From Portulaca oleracea (lineage: Eukaryota > Streptophyta > Magnoliopsida > Caryophyllales > Portulacaceae): DNA of 64,000 bases. Shown in pieces: positions 1 to 12,600 of the stretch. The stretch is from NCBI GenBank assembly GCA_029582165.1, contig CM055871.1, positions 26,928,802-26,992,801 on the forward strand. The letters run 5' to 3'. Each line of letters starts with the position of its first letter. Position 1 is the stretch's first letter. A model generated the notes under the pieces. The model was given only the letters and a program-made list of their open reading frames with translations, was not told the DNA's origin and did not search any database. The position numbers and the translations under genes are program-made.

Positions 1-199
1 CTTGACAAATAAACAAATGAAATGACATGTTATGGGCTTATGGTTCCTATTACCCTTGAATAAATAAACAGTTTCGGTTCAGAATTGACAAAGCTAGTGA
101 CCTACCTTTAAATGTCAATTGACCTTCTAATTTCATTCAAGTTGAACATTTACCTTTAGGCTTGACTGATTCTGATCACACTCTTACTCTCATTCCTTT

Positions 200-2450
200 T
201 CAGATGCTCCTAGACCTGTAGCAACTTTTTAAGTATTGCAGCATGTGGAAACTTGATCCTGTCTATTGTGGCATTATTTATGTTGCCCTATGCCCCTATC
301 TACCCCTACTTTTGGGTGTAAAATGACCAAGTTGTTTCAATGGTTCAAAGCTCTTAAAGACCCCCTCAAGAAGTCACAGAGAAGCAGGCTCTCTGACATT
401 AATAATCAAACTATCCAGAAAAGGGCTAAACTTGAAGCACTACAAAAAGACAGATTCATTATTGAAGCTGAGCCGGAGGCAGGAGACATATTCTAAGATT
501 CTGACATTATTGCTGCCCATGAAACAACAATCAAAGATGCATTGGCTCAATGAAGTGATAGCCAACATAAATTTTTTTTTTTTTAACCAACGTGAAGCAA
601 AGAAAGGTGATAATTAAGTTCGCTCAATTGATGATGTTAATGATCACAATGTTGATGACTTTGAGCAAATTGCAGAAATCATGATGAATTTCTACCCCGA
701 GTTTCTAGGTAAACAATCCTATCAGATATCACAGACTGAACGTCCTTGATATGGGATTCAAGCTTTCCATTGAGCACTGGGTTTGCTTGATATGGGGTTC
801 AAGCATCCCATTGAGCAATACATCTCCTAATGCAGACTAGTCAATGATAATAAACTTAAAGAGGTTTTTTTTTTTTCCCTCTATGCCTAATGAAAGGTCT
901 AGGTCCTCATGATTATAGTAGCGGGCTCTACAAAGAGAATTGGAACAAAATTGGTTCCAAGATTTGTGAGGATATCAAGGAAATGAAGGAATGTCCTCTA
1001 AATGGCACCCTGCTAAAAGCTATTGACATATAATTTGGTGGTTCTTCCTAAAGTTCAAAACCCACTCACAAGGATGATTTCAGGTATATTTCATGCTGTA
1101 ATATCATGTACAGAGGTATTTCAAAGCTTCTATGACTAACAGAATGATGTCCTGCCATATCTTATCTTAAAGACCAAATTCAAGGAGCATAATGTTCTCC
1201 TCTGTCAGGAGATTACCAAGGGTTACAAAAGCAACATATCAAGCCTCGATGACTGATGAAAATTGACCTCAGAAAAAATTTCATGGTCTTTCTTTCCCTC
1301 CCATGTTTATCAAGTGGATTATGATGTCTATTACCTCGCCGTCCTTATCTATCATTCTTAATGGTCAAAGCCATGGCTTCTTCTGTGGTGGGGGATGTTG
1401 ACGGCAAGGGTCCCTTTGTCCCCTCTTCTATTCATGCTAATAATAGAATACTTATCCAAATCCCTCAGTGTTCTAGTTCACTCTCAATTCCAATTCAATC
1501 CAGGCTGTGATAAGCTTAAGATGGTCCATCTTAATTTTGCAATTGACCTTATAATCTCCAATTCTGCTGATGCATGGTCAATTCAACATCTCACGTCAAC
1601 CTTCAAGGGGTTCAACCCCGTGACAGGCCTCAAAGCCAATCCCTGCAAATCACAAGTAGTCATTGGACGAGGCAACCCCTTCATATACCTGTGGATCCCT
1701 CTGACAGATGAGGATGACTAAACTGGACTATGGAATCCTTCTTGAAAAGCTAACAGCACATCCAGATCACTCTCCTATCCAGGAAGGGTAACTTTAGTCA
1801 ATATAGTACTCATGGGGATGATTGGTTTATGGGCCAATATACCAAAGGAAGTGATGAAACAGGTTATCAAACTTTGTTGATGACCTTTTTAGGAACATTA
1901 TCTGGTTTTCAAGCACAATGTACTAGAGGGTTCCCTATGTAGCATGGGAGGACATGTGTAAACTGAAAAGGATGCGGGAGGAACTCTGAACTTTGGAACA
2001 AAGCCTGCATAGCTAAGCTAATCTGGGTCATTGCACATACAGACACTCTTTGGATGAGGTGAGTTTACTCTTTAGGCGAAGTGGGTTCAAACCAAATACA
2101 TCAAGCAGTGAAAATTGCTACAAGCCTCCTCATGAGGCTTTCTGGTATCAGAGGAAACTCTCTTATCCTGAAGAAGAGGTCAAAATGAGGCTGCATACCT
2201 ACAAAGAAATGGAGCTGGCAGGATGTCCTTCACAGGTTCAATGAGCTAGAATGACTTGGGAAACTACCATTATCCCCAAACACTCCGTTACTTGGCTATA
2301 TACTTATATACACACAGGAAGCTTGTGCTTGTGCCAGAAAGATTACAAAGATGCTATTCTATTACTTCACGAACTTGTGCTCTCTAACATTCTGGGACTG
2401 AGACAATTAAGCATCTATCTATCAATGTACCTCTGTTAGCGATGTTAGAA
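200..2450 (+). mobile_element. Decayed L1-type LINE (ORF2 remnant)
   Basis: This is a heavily mutated non-LTR retrotransposon read on the plus strand. About 290-480 encodes a K/E-rich linker (WFKALKDPLKKSQRSRL then LSDINNQ) of the kind between endonuclease and reverse transcriptase in plant LINEs. About 900-1700 gives broken reverse-transcriptase pieces in several frames, including the C-terminal palm signature GFNPVTGLKANPCKS near 1610-1660. About 2250-2300 resembles the downstream zinc-binding RVT domain (WETTIIPKHSVTWL). Stops and frameshifts are frequent, no start or poly-A tail is clear, and the left part may extend off the window. The family call is by motif; element limits are approximate. 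Confidence 0.7.
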
Positions 2451-3289
2451 CGCCAATTTCTAAGTGTTTGAAGATCAATTATAACAGCTACAGTGTAGGC
2501 ATATAGCACAGAGGGAAAGACAATGGCTTAGCAGGAAAGTTGCATATGAGATCACATCATCAGAACACTGCTCTTACATACAGTTATGGGAAAAGAGAAA
2601 CAGAGTACGTTTCCAGAGCAAACAATCTAGCATCAGTGATACTTTGAATATATAGAATCAAAAAGCATGTAACTAGCAAGATTTTACAGAAACTAACTTC
2701 AACCTTAAATCACAACTCTTCTCTTTCATATAGAAACCACACTGTACACAACTCTTCTAAAATCATCTCAGATGCTCAAAAGATGGACTTAAGCATCATA
2801 TATGTATGGCAAAAAGCTAGAAATAGGACCCATTTTGTCAGTACGGAACCAATACTAGTATTTGACCAAAAGCAACCTACAAATGTTAATTTTAGCCCGA
2901 CATTTGATCAAGTCTGACTTTATAGCCCAGTTTTCCAGTTTGCCAAGGAAATATGAACAAAGATCCTAAATGAACTATATTCAGGAATCAGGAGTACCGA
3001 GTGTTTCCCGCATCACACTCACAGTCGAAAATAAACAAGACATTAAGATAAACATTCATATCCTGTCCACTTTCCCTTTAATCAAACATAACTTACAGCA
3101 AGATATTTTCATAGCAGGAAACAGCCAGACAAAAAGTTCCACCAATTTGGAAAATTAGAGAAAGACCTTGGAGAACTAGCATTCCACGTAGGAAAACGTC
3201 GCAATCTTCAACTATGTAAGTCCCAGATCCAGTAGGAGGCATTGACCCAGCAGTTCCTGGGACAAAGGTGAAAAATTGACATTCTGTAA
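2451..3289. other. Intergenic sequence, one possible exon
   Basis: No gene is recognised here. On the minus strand about 3169-3259 is an open stretch (reads GTAGSMPPTGSGTYIVEDCD, then VFLRGMLVLQ) bounded by an acceptor-like TTTGTCCCAG and a donor-like AAG|GTCTTT. That is the form of an exon, but I know no family for it and it does not match SF3B4. It may be chance or part of an unknown transcript. Confidence 0.3.
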
Positions 3290-3816
3290 ACATTTGTATT
3301 GACACAACATAAAGCAGCTTAAGCAATAAGTAAGCTAAAATCTTAGGCCTTGTGCTTTGTGCAGCTAACATGAACCAAGTGACATCTACCCTCATAAGTC
3401 CCACCTTACAGTAGAATAAGAGGGTTCAAATGGCCACCACCTACAAATAACACAACCTCATAGCAATAATCGAATTGCAAAAAGGACTTGATTTCTATTA
3501 TCTACTCTCATTCTGCACCAAGGTTAGAAAATATCACTTCCTAATGTCTTGAAGACACTTCTTTGCTGAACATCAGCACACTTCCATTTGTTTTCTTATA
3601 AAACAAATAGCAAAAGGCCTGTGTTTCTGGAGCAAAATTAGAAGCCACTCCTCAGTTGTTCATCCAATCATCAAATCATCCACACATTTCCATTTCTTTT
3701 TCTTACAAAAGAATGACGGTTACTTTTCTCATTGCTTGCCTCAGTCTCATTCATCAGAAGGGATTTCTAAGAGTGAAAAGTCTCTTGCTCTAACTCATGT
3801 GGCAAATAAATTACTA

Positions 3817-4022
3817 CTCCTTCCGTTCCATATTAATTGTTCATTGACGCCATTAATTTCTCAACACATACAATGTTCTAATATACGAAAGTACTATCAT
3901 TATATTCATAACAAAAAATACAATCATAAAGACTATAATATTGTAAACTTTTGATAAAATATACTACAAGAAATTCTTCGTCAAAGATGACATTTTGGAC
4001 GATTAATATGGAAGGGAGGGAG
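3817..4022. mobile_element. Stowaway-type MITE
   Basis: A 206-bp element with terminal inverted repeats beginning CTCCTTCCGTTCCATATTAA at the left and ending in its complement (TTAATATGGAAGGGAGGGAG) at the right. It is flanked by TA dinucleotides at 3815-3816 and 4023-4024. The CTCCnTCCGT terminus and TA target duplication are diagnostic of Stowaway (Tc1/mariner-derived) MITEs. The matching place in duplication copy 2 (about 33.36-33.40 kb) lacks it, so it inserted after the duplication. Confidence 0.9.
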
Positions 4023-4624
4023 TAATAAGGATCCCTGAAATAAATGTGTGATTGCATTAAATCCAGAACATGTGAATGAGGCTGCAATTATCTAGGATAT
4101 CAAAATTGAATATCTAGCAGGTGGACTATGGACTGCCATTACAGATCCTTAATTCCAAGGGACAATTACTCCAAAATTTAAAGTTGTGACAGCAGAGTGA
4201 TCATATGCTCATCCTCATCCAAACTGCAAACTTCAGTAATTTGAATACTACCATGACGAAGAAGACCTAATTTACAATTCCAATGAGCTCTACTCAAATT
4301 ACATTGAACCATAAAAATCTCAAAAACACTCCCCAAAGCTTCAGCTCCAACGCTACTCTCAGTCTCAGATTTCAATTTTTTCCACAAATTCAACATCTTC
4401 TACGAGAATCACACTAAAGAACTGATAATAACATCCAACATTCAATTATCCATTTCGATTTTCCAGTTTCTGTACAATCCGATCCAAATTGAACAAAAAA
4501 ACATCGCAAGTGTAATCAAAATTCACTCAAACTGATCGACCAAAGGAGTTTGCGATTCCGAGAAAACATCAGTGATTAAATTAATCATGAAGAATGTAAA
4601 ATGAGTAGCGATAAAAATGCGAAC

Positions 4625-4729
4625 CTGAGGATCAAGATTGCCAACGTAGACGGTGGCATCTTGGTTTCGTTCTGCGGAGTGTTGGCCAAGCAGATTTGCT
4701 CCTACTCCTGGAGTTATTCGAGTCGTCAT
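4625..4729 (-). CDS. SF3B4: SF3B4/SAP49 splicing factor, exon 1 only
   Basis: The exon encodes 35 codons beginning MTTRITPGVGANLLG and ending RNQDATVYVGNLDPQ, followed by a donor (CAG|GTTCGC). This is the invariant N-terminus of SF3B4 (SAP49), the U2-snRNP SF3b subunit that contacts pre-mRNA near the branch site in the nucleus; the end VYVGNL is RNP2 of the first RRM. I chose the ATG at 4729 because family members start MTTR. An in-frame ATG ten codons upstream (4759) gives an N-terminus not expected in the family. No later exon (rest of RRM1, RRM2, Pro-rich tail) is visible between here and position 1. Either this is a 5' fragment or intron 1 exceeds 4.6 kb and the gene continues off the left edge. 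Exon identity is certain; gene integrity is unknown. Confidence 0.8.
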
Positions 4730-4859
4730 TTTCTCTCTCGCTCCTTTCCTCTCTGTCACTGCTGCTTGAGAACTAGAAGGTTTTCGAGGTTTTGGTTATG
4801 CCTGTTAATGGCAGTTAGCCATTGTTTTCATGGAGCACGCACGATGTATCTAGAGAAAC

Positions 4860-6682
4860 CGCGAGAAGAAAAAAAATTATATTCTAAGAATAAATTAAAA
4901 TAAAATAAAATGTCCATTTAGATTTAGGCCCTGGTTACAAATAGACATTGGCAATTTGTATTATATAGTTAACTGTTTGACAAAAAAAAAATGTGATTGT
5001 ACACTTAACTCTCCCAATATATAGAGATCCTGCATAAGAAAATCAGTCTTTTATTAATTTGAACCAACTCGATATTGTTATATTGAAATTTAAGTGTTTG
5101 ATAATTTAGTGAAGTGTGATGAATTTCTAAAGTTCAGTTTATCATTGTTTCAGTTCTTATAATTCAACTTACTTCCAATTTTCCTATTAAGTATTCCAAT
5201 ATTCAATATTTCGGCTATTCAAAGTCGTAAAAGTTGAGAAGTATACCCACTAATATAAGAGAAATAACAACAGCTAGAAAGGAGATAACAATCACTATCA
5301 GTAACAAGCTATTCTGACTAGAAGACAACTAATTTCTAGGAAGATTGTTTGCCGTACTTGCATTTCTTTCCTCATGTACGTGCAACTTCTTCTTAAAATA
5401 TCTCGTCGCTCCTTTGGATCATTGGTCTCTAAGAACTCTCATTGGTATCTATTGAGGATTCCTAGCAAATATTGGTTTCTCACTACAAGATGTCTATTTT
5501 CACTTCTTTGTTTTTTAGCAAGCTATTCTAATTAGAATACAACTAATTTCTAAGAGGATTGTTCATCATGATTTCTTTCCTCATGCACGTTCAACTTCTT
5601 CTGAAAGTATTTCCTCGTTCCTTTTGAATCATCAATCTTTAAGAACTCCCCTCAGAATCTATCAAAGATTCTTAACAATATTGGCTTCTCGCAATAAGAT
5701 GCCCATTTTCATTTCTTTATTTCCTATTCTTTAGATGGACAACAGTTCTAATTACTTGCGTAACCAGCCACCATTTGGTCTTCAGCATCAACTTTTCTTT
5801 TATTATCTGTCCAAATTCCAAGTTGAAATTGTCACTTAAAGGGGGATGAATTGACAAGACGGTCTTTGTAAGTTTGTCCAAAGAAATTCGTGTGGTCAGT
5901 GCATATCAACAAAGCCTTTAAGATAGTGTCACTACTAGCATCACAGCTATATGCTACATCAATTGATGGATCAATATTGTTTACATGAACCTCATCCATC
6001 TCCCCTTGAACTTCCCCTTCATACAAATGATACAAAAACAACCAATATATAGACACTAATAAAGCAACATTCAGTGTTACATGTCATGAGACAAAGACTA
6101 CCAATACCAATAGACCATTTGTAGAGTGGAATCGAAATACCTCAGTATGAAAGCGATTAAGATCGTATTGCTGAAACTTGTCCCACGAAAACTACAATCT
6201 CTTTTCTTGAGTCACTTAATGCAATACTTCGGAATGGTGGCTACCAATTACGGAGTTACCAATATATTCACCCCAAATCCCCTTAACATCTGATGGACGT
6301 TTGCATGAGAGAAAATATATTAGATTTGTTGTTCCACACAATCAACTCCTTAGTATTATTATTACCAATGGATTTAGGAATCATCAAGTGGTTGTTGTAC
6401 TTTGCAAATATCCCTGGTACTTCAAAAATCAGACAAAAATATCTCTGCAAACCATTGATGGACTACCATTTCATGATTTTCAACTTCATGGTGACAAAAT
6501 ACAGAGCACAACCTAAAATAAAAAACGTATTCCATAGCAACACAAACTGCCTACAAAACTATGCAACAAAGCCTACAAAGTATGTATGGGCATCACACAA
6601 GCATTTCTGCAAAATTTCGGGTTTCATCGTTACAAGAAGTAGACATGGATGCAATGCAAGATCTTGTTCTCTGCAGCATATT
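4860..6682. other. Intergenic and U2AF65 3' flank
   Basis: AT-rich DNA between the SF3B4 exon and the U2AF65 stop codon. It holds a two-copy tandem repeat (listed separately) and the probable 3' UTR of U2AF65 (below 6683). A minus-strand open frame at about 5832-6056 has no family resemblance that I can see. No other gene is visible. Confidence 0.6.
5305..5735. repeat. Two-copy tandem repeat, about 215 bp
   Basis: The block at about 5305-5518 recurs diverged at 5519-5735. Matching landmarks in order are CAAGCTATTCT, ACAACTAATTTCTA, TTTCTTTCCTCATG, CAACTTCTTCT, AAGAACTC, AAGATG and TTTCACTTCTTTGTT (TTTCATTTCTTTATT in the second copy). It is probably non-coding. Confidence 0.7.
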
Positions 6683-9600
6683 CTAGCCATCATACTGCCC
6701 CTCAGCGAACTTGTTTTCTGGGTAAAATGTACCGACTACTTGGTTGCCACCAAACTTTCTTCCATGCATTCCGGCTCTTGCCTTTGACGCACTCTCTACA
6801 TCGGAGTACTCCAAGAACACCTGAAACCACAAACAATAAAACAAGTTCAGGCAAAGGATTAGATCCCCTTACTTGTCCAGGCTGTCAAAAAACTTGTTCA
6901 ACCTGGAAACCCGGCTAGTCTCACCCAAAAAACAGGGAAAAAAGTACAGGTCATAGATTTTCCATCCAGATGACATTGACTGATTCTTCTCGGGTACAGA
7001 CACAATAGCTTTATTATTTTTGTTGTCCAGACCCGAATTTAGACTCGTCCAAATTGTCTGAGCCAGGATAAACTCAAAAGAAAATTCGGTATCGGACATT
7101 GGTTTTCCTTTGAATATTAGGGTTGTTGAAAAATTGTCTGATGTGAATACCCGTTTCAATACGTACAGTAATAGATTTGTCATCCAAATTTTGACTTCGA
7201 CCAACTTGATCAAAAATTCAGACACAATACCTTTCATTTTCATATTGAAGAATCCCACTATTGACCCGAATATGAACTTGTATGTATTGTCTGACCCAGA
7301 AAATACCCCCAAAAGTTGGGTACCGGACATCAACATTTCATCTGATGTCCAATTCGTCCGGACCCGAAATAACCTGGACCCAACCTTTTGACAGCCCTAC
7401 CTCTGATATCAGATTTGTTGGGAAATTGACCTGAACCCAGATTTTTGACAGCCCTATTTCTAATAGTGTTGACAAAGAAATTGTATCGTAGCCCAAGAAA
7501 AGAAAAAGGGGGGGAAAAAAAAGCAAGTAGACTCAAGGACCAACCTTTCCAAGTCCTGGTGATGGTTCTCCATTTGGTTGTGGGCGTGGGATCACAATAT
7601 TTACCAAAGAGCCTGCAAAGACCAAGCAAACATTTCAGGTTCAAAAACCTAATAATCTTGCCGCACAAGATAAGAAGCACGAGAGGATTAAGCAAATATT
7701 TTAGGTTAAGGAAGATTTACCAAATTTTTCTCCCTCCAATTTCATGTCCTCGAGTATATCTTCAAACTCTTCATTGTCTCTGAGCTCCTCGGGTTCCACA
7801 CAATTTGTTAAACACACAACCTTGGTGGGCAGACCTCCAGGTTGCAAAATCATTTTCTGCAGAGATTGAGGAACAAGTCACAGATTCTGAATTGAAAAGG
7901 ACAGTCCTAGACCTAGTATTAAGATACCCCCCCCCCCCCCTTCTCATCCTCCCTTTCTGAAACCAAACTAACAATTATAGACACATTCCCTAGAAGTCAA
8001 CATTTCTAGTTCAATTGAAGCCCATTAGATAAACAAACTCAATGTAACAGTAATCAAACCACAACCCGAAAAAAAAGTCCCTAAACACAGCATAATATAA
8101 ACACTTCTAGAGCCGTCACACAAGGCCAAAACCAAACCCAGTAATCCGAAATCCCACCCAGGCCAGGTATGGAGGGATCCGAGGTAGCAGTGTTACCCCT
8201 GAATTTTGCAATTTAGAGACGGGTTCCAATTGACCCAAGATTTATACAATCTCTTGCTGCTATATACATTACCTGCAGAGCTATCTGCTGCTGTGCATGC
8301 ATATATATACTCTCTTGCTCCGGCTTGGGCTGCTGAGCACCCTGGCTTGCACGTCTCACGGTAAGAGTTTTATCCCCCATTTTAATACCGTTGAGTGCTT
8401 GGCACACGACATCTGTGACGGATACATCTTGGTACACACAAAATGCATAGCCCTTTGAGTTTCCTGTTTCCCGGTCCTTGACAAGGTCAAACCCACGAAG
8501 TGGTCCAAAAGATTCCAGCAACTCCCGGACTTGGGGCTCAGTAAAGTAATAAGGAAGCCCACCCACAAAGATCCTATCAGGACCCTCGAGACCACCTGCG
8601 GACCCAGGAGTCAAGCCAACAGCAGCCAGGTTCAAATTAGGGTTAGGTTGACTCGGTCCAAGGGCTGCAGCCAGTGAAGGGTTGTAGTCACTGGGTCTCC
8701 TCACCTTCACAGTTGTTCCCTGTGATCGCAACGGCATACAAATGTTAGCAAGATTAACCAATATAAGCTTTGGAACCCCACCCGGTTTTCCCATATTTCC
8801 TAAAGCAACAAAAAAGACCCAAAATGCGGCAACCACACCACATTTTTTTTTTTGACTAGGTAAATTTGGCCCGCCTACCAGTAAGCTTTACAGGATGCTG
8901 ACGAGGGGGAAGTAAAGGCTAAGTACCAAACTGCCCAAAACAACCATGGTCCATCAACCCCACAATTTCCACCTATGGGAAATATCTTGCTTCCACCAAG
9001 AACTGAACCTTGGAGGGGAGCCTGGAAGATGGGCGTAGTAGCCACTTAGCTAGACGTGGCAATTGGGTCATTTGGGTTGGGTCCGGGTTGGACCCATTTG
9101 GGTTAGGTCAGTTTAGGTCAACAAGGTTTGGGTCTGGGTTGCGTCATTTCCGACTCAGATAGATTCCATGTCTCTTTATCTTTTGTTATATAATATTATC
9201 TTTAAAAATGAACTTTGGTAGTTTGGTGAAAGATAAACTCAGGTCAGGTTGGGCCACTTCGGGTTCGGTTCTGTTTCTGGTTAATTAGTTTGGCCATTTT
9301 CAGGTTTGGGTCAGGTTCGGTTGGATCATCCAGGTCAGGTCAGTATTACCAGGCCTGCACTTGGCTACCAGTCTACCACTTTGGTGGCAACCACACTACA
9401 TCACTACTGCAGGGCTAAGAATATTTTATGTTTACATTGGACTAACATAAAGAAGGCCAATGAATAGATCGATCGTATCATAGCAGCTCATTTGTAATGG
9501 AGAAACCCCGCATCAGAGTTTGAAACACAAATGAGAAATTGTACCTCAAATATGATACCGTCAAGAGCCATTGCATTACTGGCCTCCTCCACAGATCTCA

Positions 9601-12600
9601 TCTCCACAAAAGCAAATTTCTTCTCATGGTTTATATAAACATTGACAACAGCATCACCTGTTTTATGGTACGAAACAACACCAGAATTAACTTAACAATC
9701 TGTACACATAGATGATGTTAGATGGACTGAGGACACGTGTCCAGATACAAGAATCCCAGAGTCTGACTTGCCAACTCTCCAAAAACAGGACATGAGCACA
9801 ATGTCCAAAGATTAGGCATGGGGTACGGGGGCCCATCATATATTTAAGGCACGAGGATGATAAATCAGGCCACAATGCCACATGATGACCAACAGCAACA
9901 GAAAACTATTTTACAAACCCCAGCCCAGAAAAGAGGAGAAACAGGTGCTCAGCTCAGTGCTATTGGGCAGTGAGGCAATCCACAAACTGTTGAGCAAATG
10001 ACAGCCACCATTATCATGTTCATCCTTTAAAAAAAAAGAAAAGAAACTTAAACATAAAAAGAGTACCTCCTCCCCCCCTCCCTTTTTTCTCTTTGCTTTC
10101 GTTTGTGCACTCTAATTTGTTCACCCACCGTGTAGTGCAATCTACATCAGCTTATGAGTCCACAATTTTGCTGGACCAAAGAGCATATCTGAGTGCTCTA
10201 GAATGAGAGCAGGTGGCATTTAACCTATTTTTGTAAGTAGAAGGATCTGTTTGTGATTTCAAACCCCCTCCCCCAAAATTTCAGCTGATTTAAACCCCCA
10301 CCACCACCCAAAAAAAAAAAAAAAAAAAAAAAAACCAGGCTCTATCTCCAATTCCCTAAAGCCATGTCACATGAATGTAAAGGGACCAAGCTATGTCATG
10401 TGTTAAAAATCTTTCTCAGATCATGTCAACATGGGTGTGGCATGTGCAAGTAGGAAGTCATCAGTAACATAGCATACAGACGACATAAAATGTAGTTATA
10501 CCTGGTCCAGCAGAATTTCCTCCAATTGCGGCCATGACATGGCTAAAATATGTAGCCACAGACTGCACAGAATAAGTCAAGTCAAACTTTGCAACATAAA
10601 TGTCTTAGTATCATAGTTCATACACAATGATCAAGAATTGAGAAACCAAGTATAAAACAAACGGGGAAAAGAAAATAAACCTGTTCGTTAGCTGTTGGGG
10701 GCAGTCCTCCAACATAGACCCGACGAGCATGTCTAGTCGCCTGTTAATTTCATATAAACATCTATGAATTATATAATTACAAATGAGGATGACAAACCCA
10801 AGAGAAACAAAATGAGGTTACTCATTAGTATCAACCTGTTGAGTCATTGCTTGAACTGGCATGACAGGAAGAGTCCCAAGCTGCATCTACAAAACATAAC
10901 ATAACAATCATGGCACAAAAGGTAAAGAAACAAAACTGACCCTTCGATTGGAGGGAAAAAAAAATTAGACACATACTTGTGGCGCCAAAGGCAATAAATT
11001 GGGAAACATTCCAGGAACAGCAGGAGTTGCACCTGGAATCTGACCTGTATAGAAATCAAAGTTACATTTCTACATAAGGAACTGCGTAACAGACAAAGTT
11101 AAAAGATATAAAATTTTTCAACCTACTGGCCTCGCCTAAATCTAGATTAAACAAAAAGGAAAAGGCCAATTCAACATGCATTAGGCTCCAGTAACAAAAC
11201 CCAACCTGAGCATCGGTCCTTTCTCGCACAATAAAGCTACAGAAACGCCCAATGTCAGCAAAGTGGGGCAGGCAGCCCAACATTACCTTCTTACAGCAAA
11301 CAGAAGACACACAAAGAAACAAACACCAAACACAACAACAAACCAAAAAAAAAAAGCTCTCAGTGCCGCTGATTAAACAATCAGAAATCGGAGAATATTA
11401 CAGTCTACAACCGGTTTGCAGCACTCCGTTGGTCTTGGTAAAGCAAATAAGTAGATGAATAAGCTTACCCAATAAACCATGCAATTTGTACTGACTTTGC
11501 ACACTAAAGCAAACCCAAAAAAAAAAAAAAAGAGAAGGGAAGCAGCAATTGTAATTATAAGCAAATAAGTACGATAAACAAAAGCTTCTGCAGTTCTGCA
11601 TAAAAGGAAGTAATACCTGCAACATTAGTACCAGCCAACATTGCAGCAGCTGGAGGAGCCATATCAAATCCACTGACTCTTTTACTGCAACATAAGCAAA
11701 TATTAGACCCGATTACATCAGAGATGACAAGATAAAAGAGATTCAGTACGATAAACGAAAGATATTGTATGAGAAACATGATGTTGCTCCAAGATATCAC
11801 AGTAGCAGTAAATGACAAGCTTATTTTAGAAAAGTGTGTGCCTAGGCTGCGAGGCAAGCACCTTAGCACCTCCAAGGCGGGTGAGGCGAGGCAGATTCCA
11901 AACGAGAGTGGGGAATAAGCGCTTCAATGAAGCTATGTCATATAAGCTTAAAAAATCATCACATGCGCTTGAAAGAAATGCAAATTCTCTCACATAATCA
12001 ACCAATTGCTGTTGTGCTTATATAAAGGGTGTTATTTGAAACCCTTAAATCTGTAAATTGAATGGACAATTGATCGCATTTAAGGTTGAGTCTTAAGGGC
12101 TATTGCGTAAGAAATCATCCTCTATGTTTGACCACAAATTGACAAATCTTTTAGACTTTGTATAAATTATAAAAGTGTGCCTAGTGTCATTGAGGCCTCA
12201 CGCTTCGGGCTCATTGCGCCTCGTTTCGGGCTCATTCGCCTCGTGCTTTTTAAAACTAAGAATTGACAAAAGGACAACAAATGGCGTCAAAAAACTGATA
12301 TCTTTGATATACATATTAAATCTAAAAATTAAAGTAGAAAAATTCCTTAGGAGTAGTGGATAGCCTATGTGCCTAGCATTTCAATGATTGATTTTTTTTT
12401 TTTTTTTGCACAATATACACCACAAATAAAAATAAAAGATAAAAAAACAAATGCAAAAGAATAGACATGATTCACAAGTGCATCTGATGTATAAGGCACC
12501 AGAATATCTATATCTTTAGTATGATGATTGACAAGGTAGTTAATTATACTCTTCTTGTAACAGAAGCTAAACAACAGCAGATAATAATGATGATTTTAAA

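Larger units (their letters stand above)
3290..4860 (-). repeat. Segmental duplication, copy 1 (SF3B4 5' region)
   Basis: Anchors along this interval recur in the same order and orientation between about 30.1 and 36.5 kb. They include CTTAAGCAATAAGTAAG (3314 and about 30117), CTTCCATTTG.CTTCTTATAAA (about 3585 and 32710), GAGGCTGCAATT.TCTAGGAT (about 4078 and 33456), CACTCCCCAAA (about 4330 and 34851), and the whole of SF3B4 exon 1 with its upstream flank (4625-4860 and 36300-36530). The second copy is stretched fourfold by later insertions. Identity is moderate, so the duplication is old. Confidence 0.75.

Noticed and set aside
5832..6056. 74-codon minus-strand open frame below U2AF65
   Set aside because: No family recognised, no intron or promoter signal, and AT-rich DNA can give frames of this size by chance.
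6293..6787. 164-codon plus-strand open frame across the U2AF65 last exon
   Set aside because: It is antisense to exon 13 and the 3' UTR, with no independent support.
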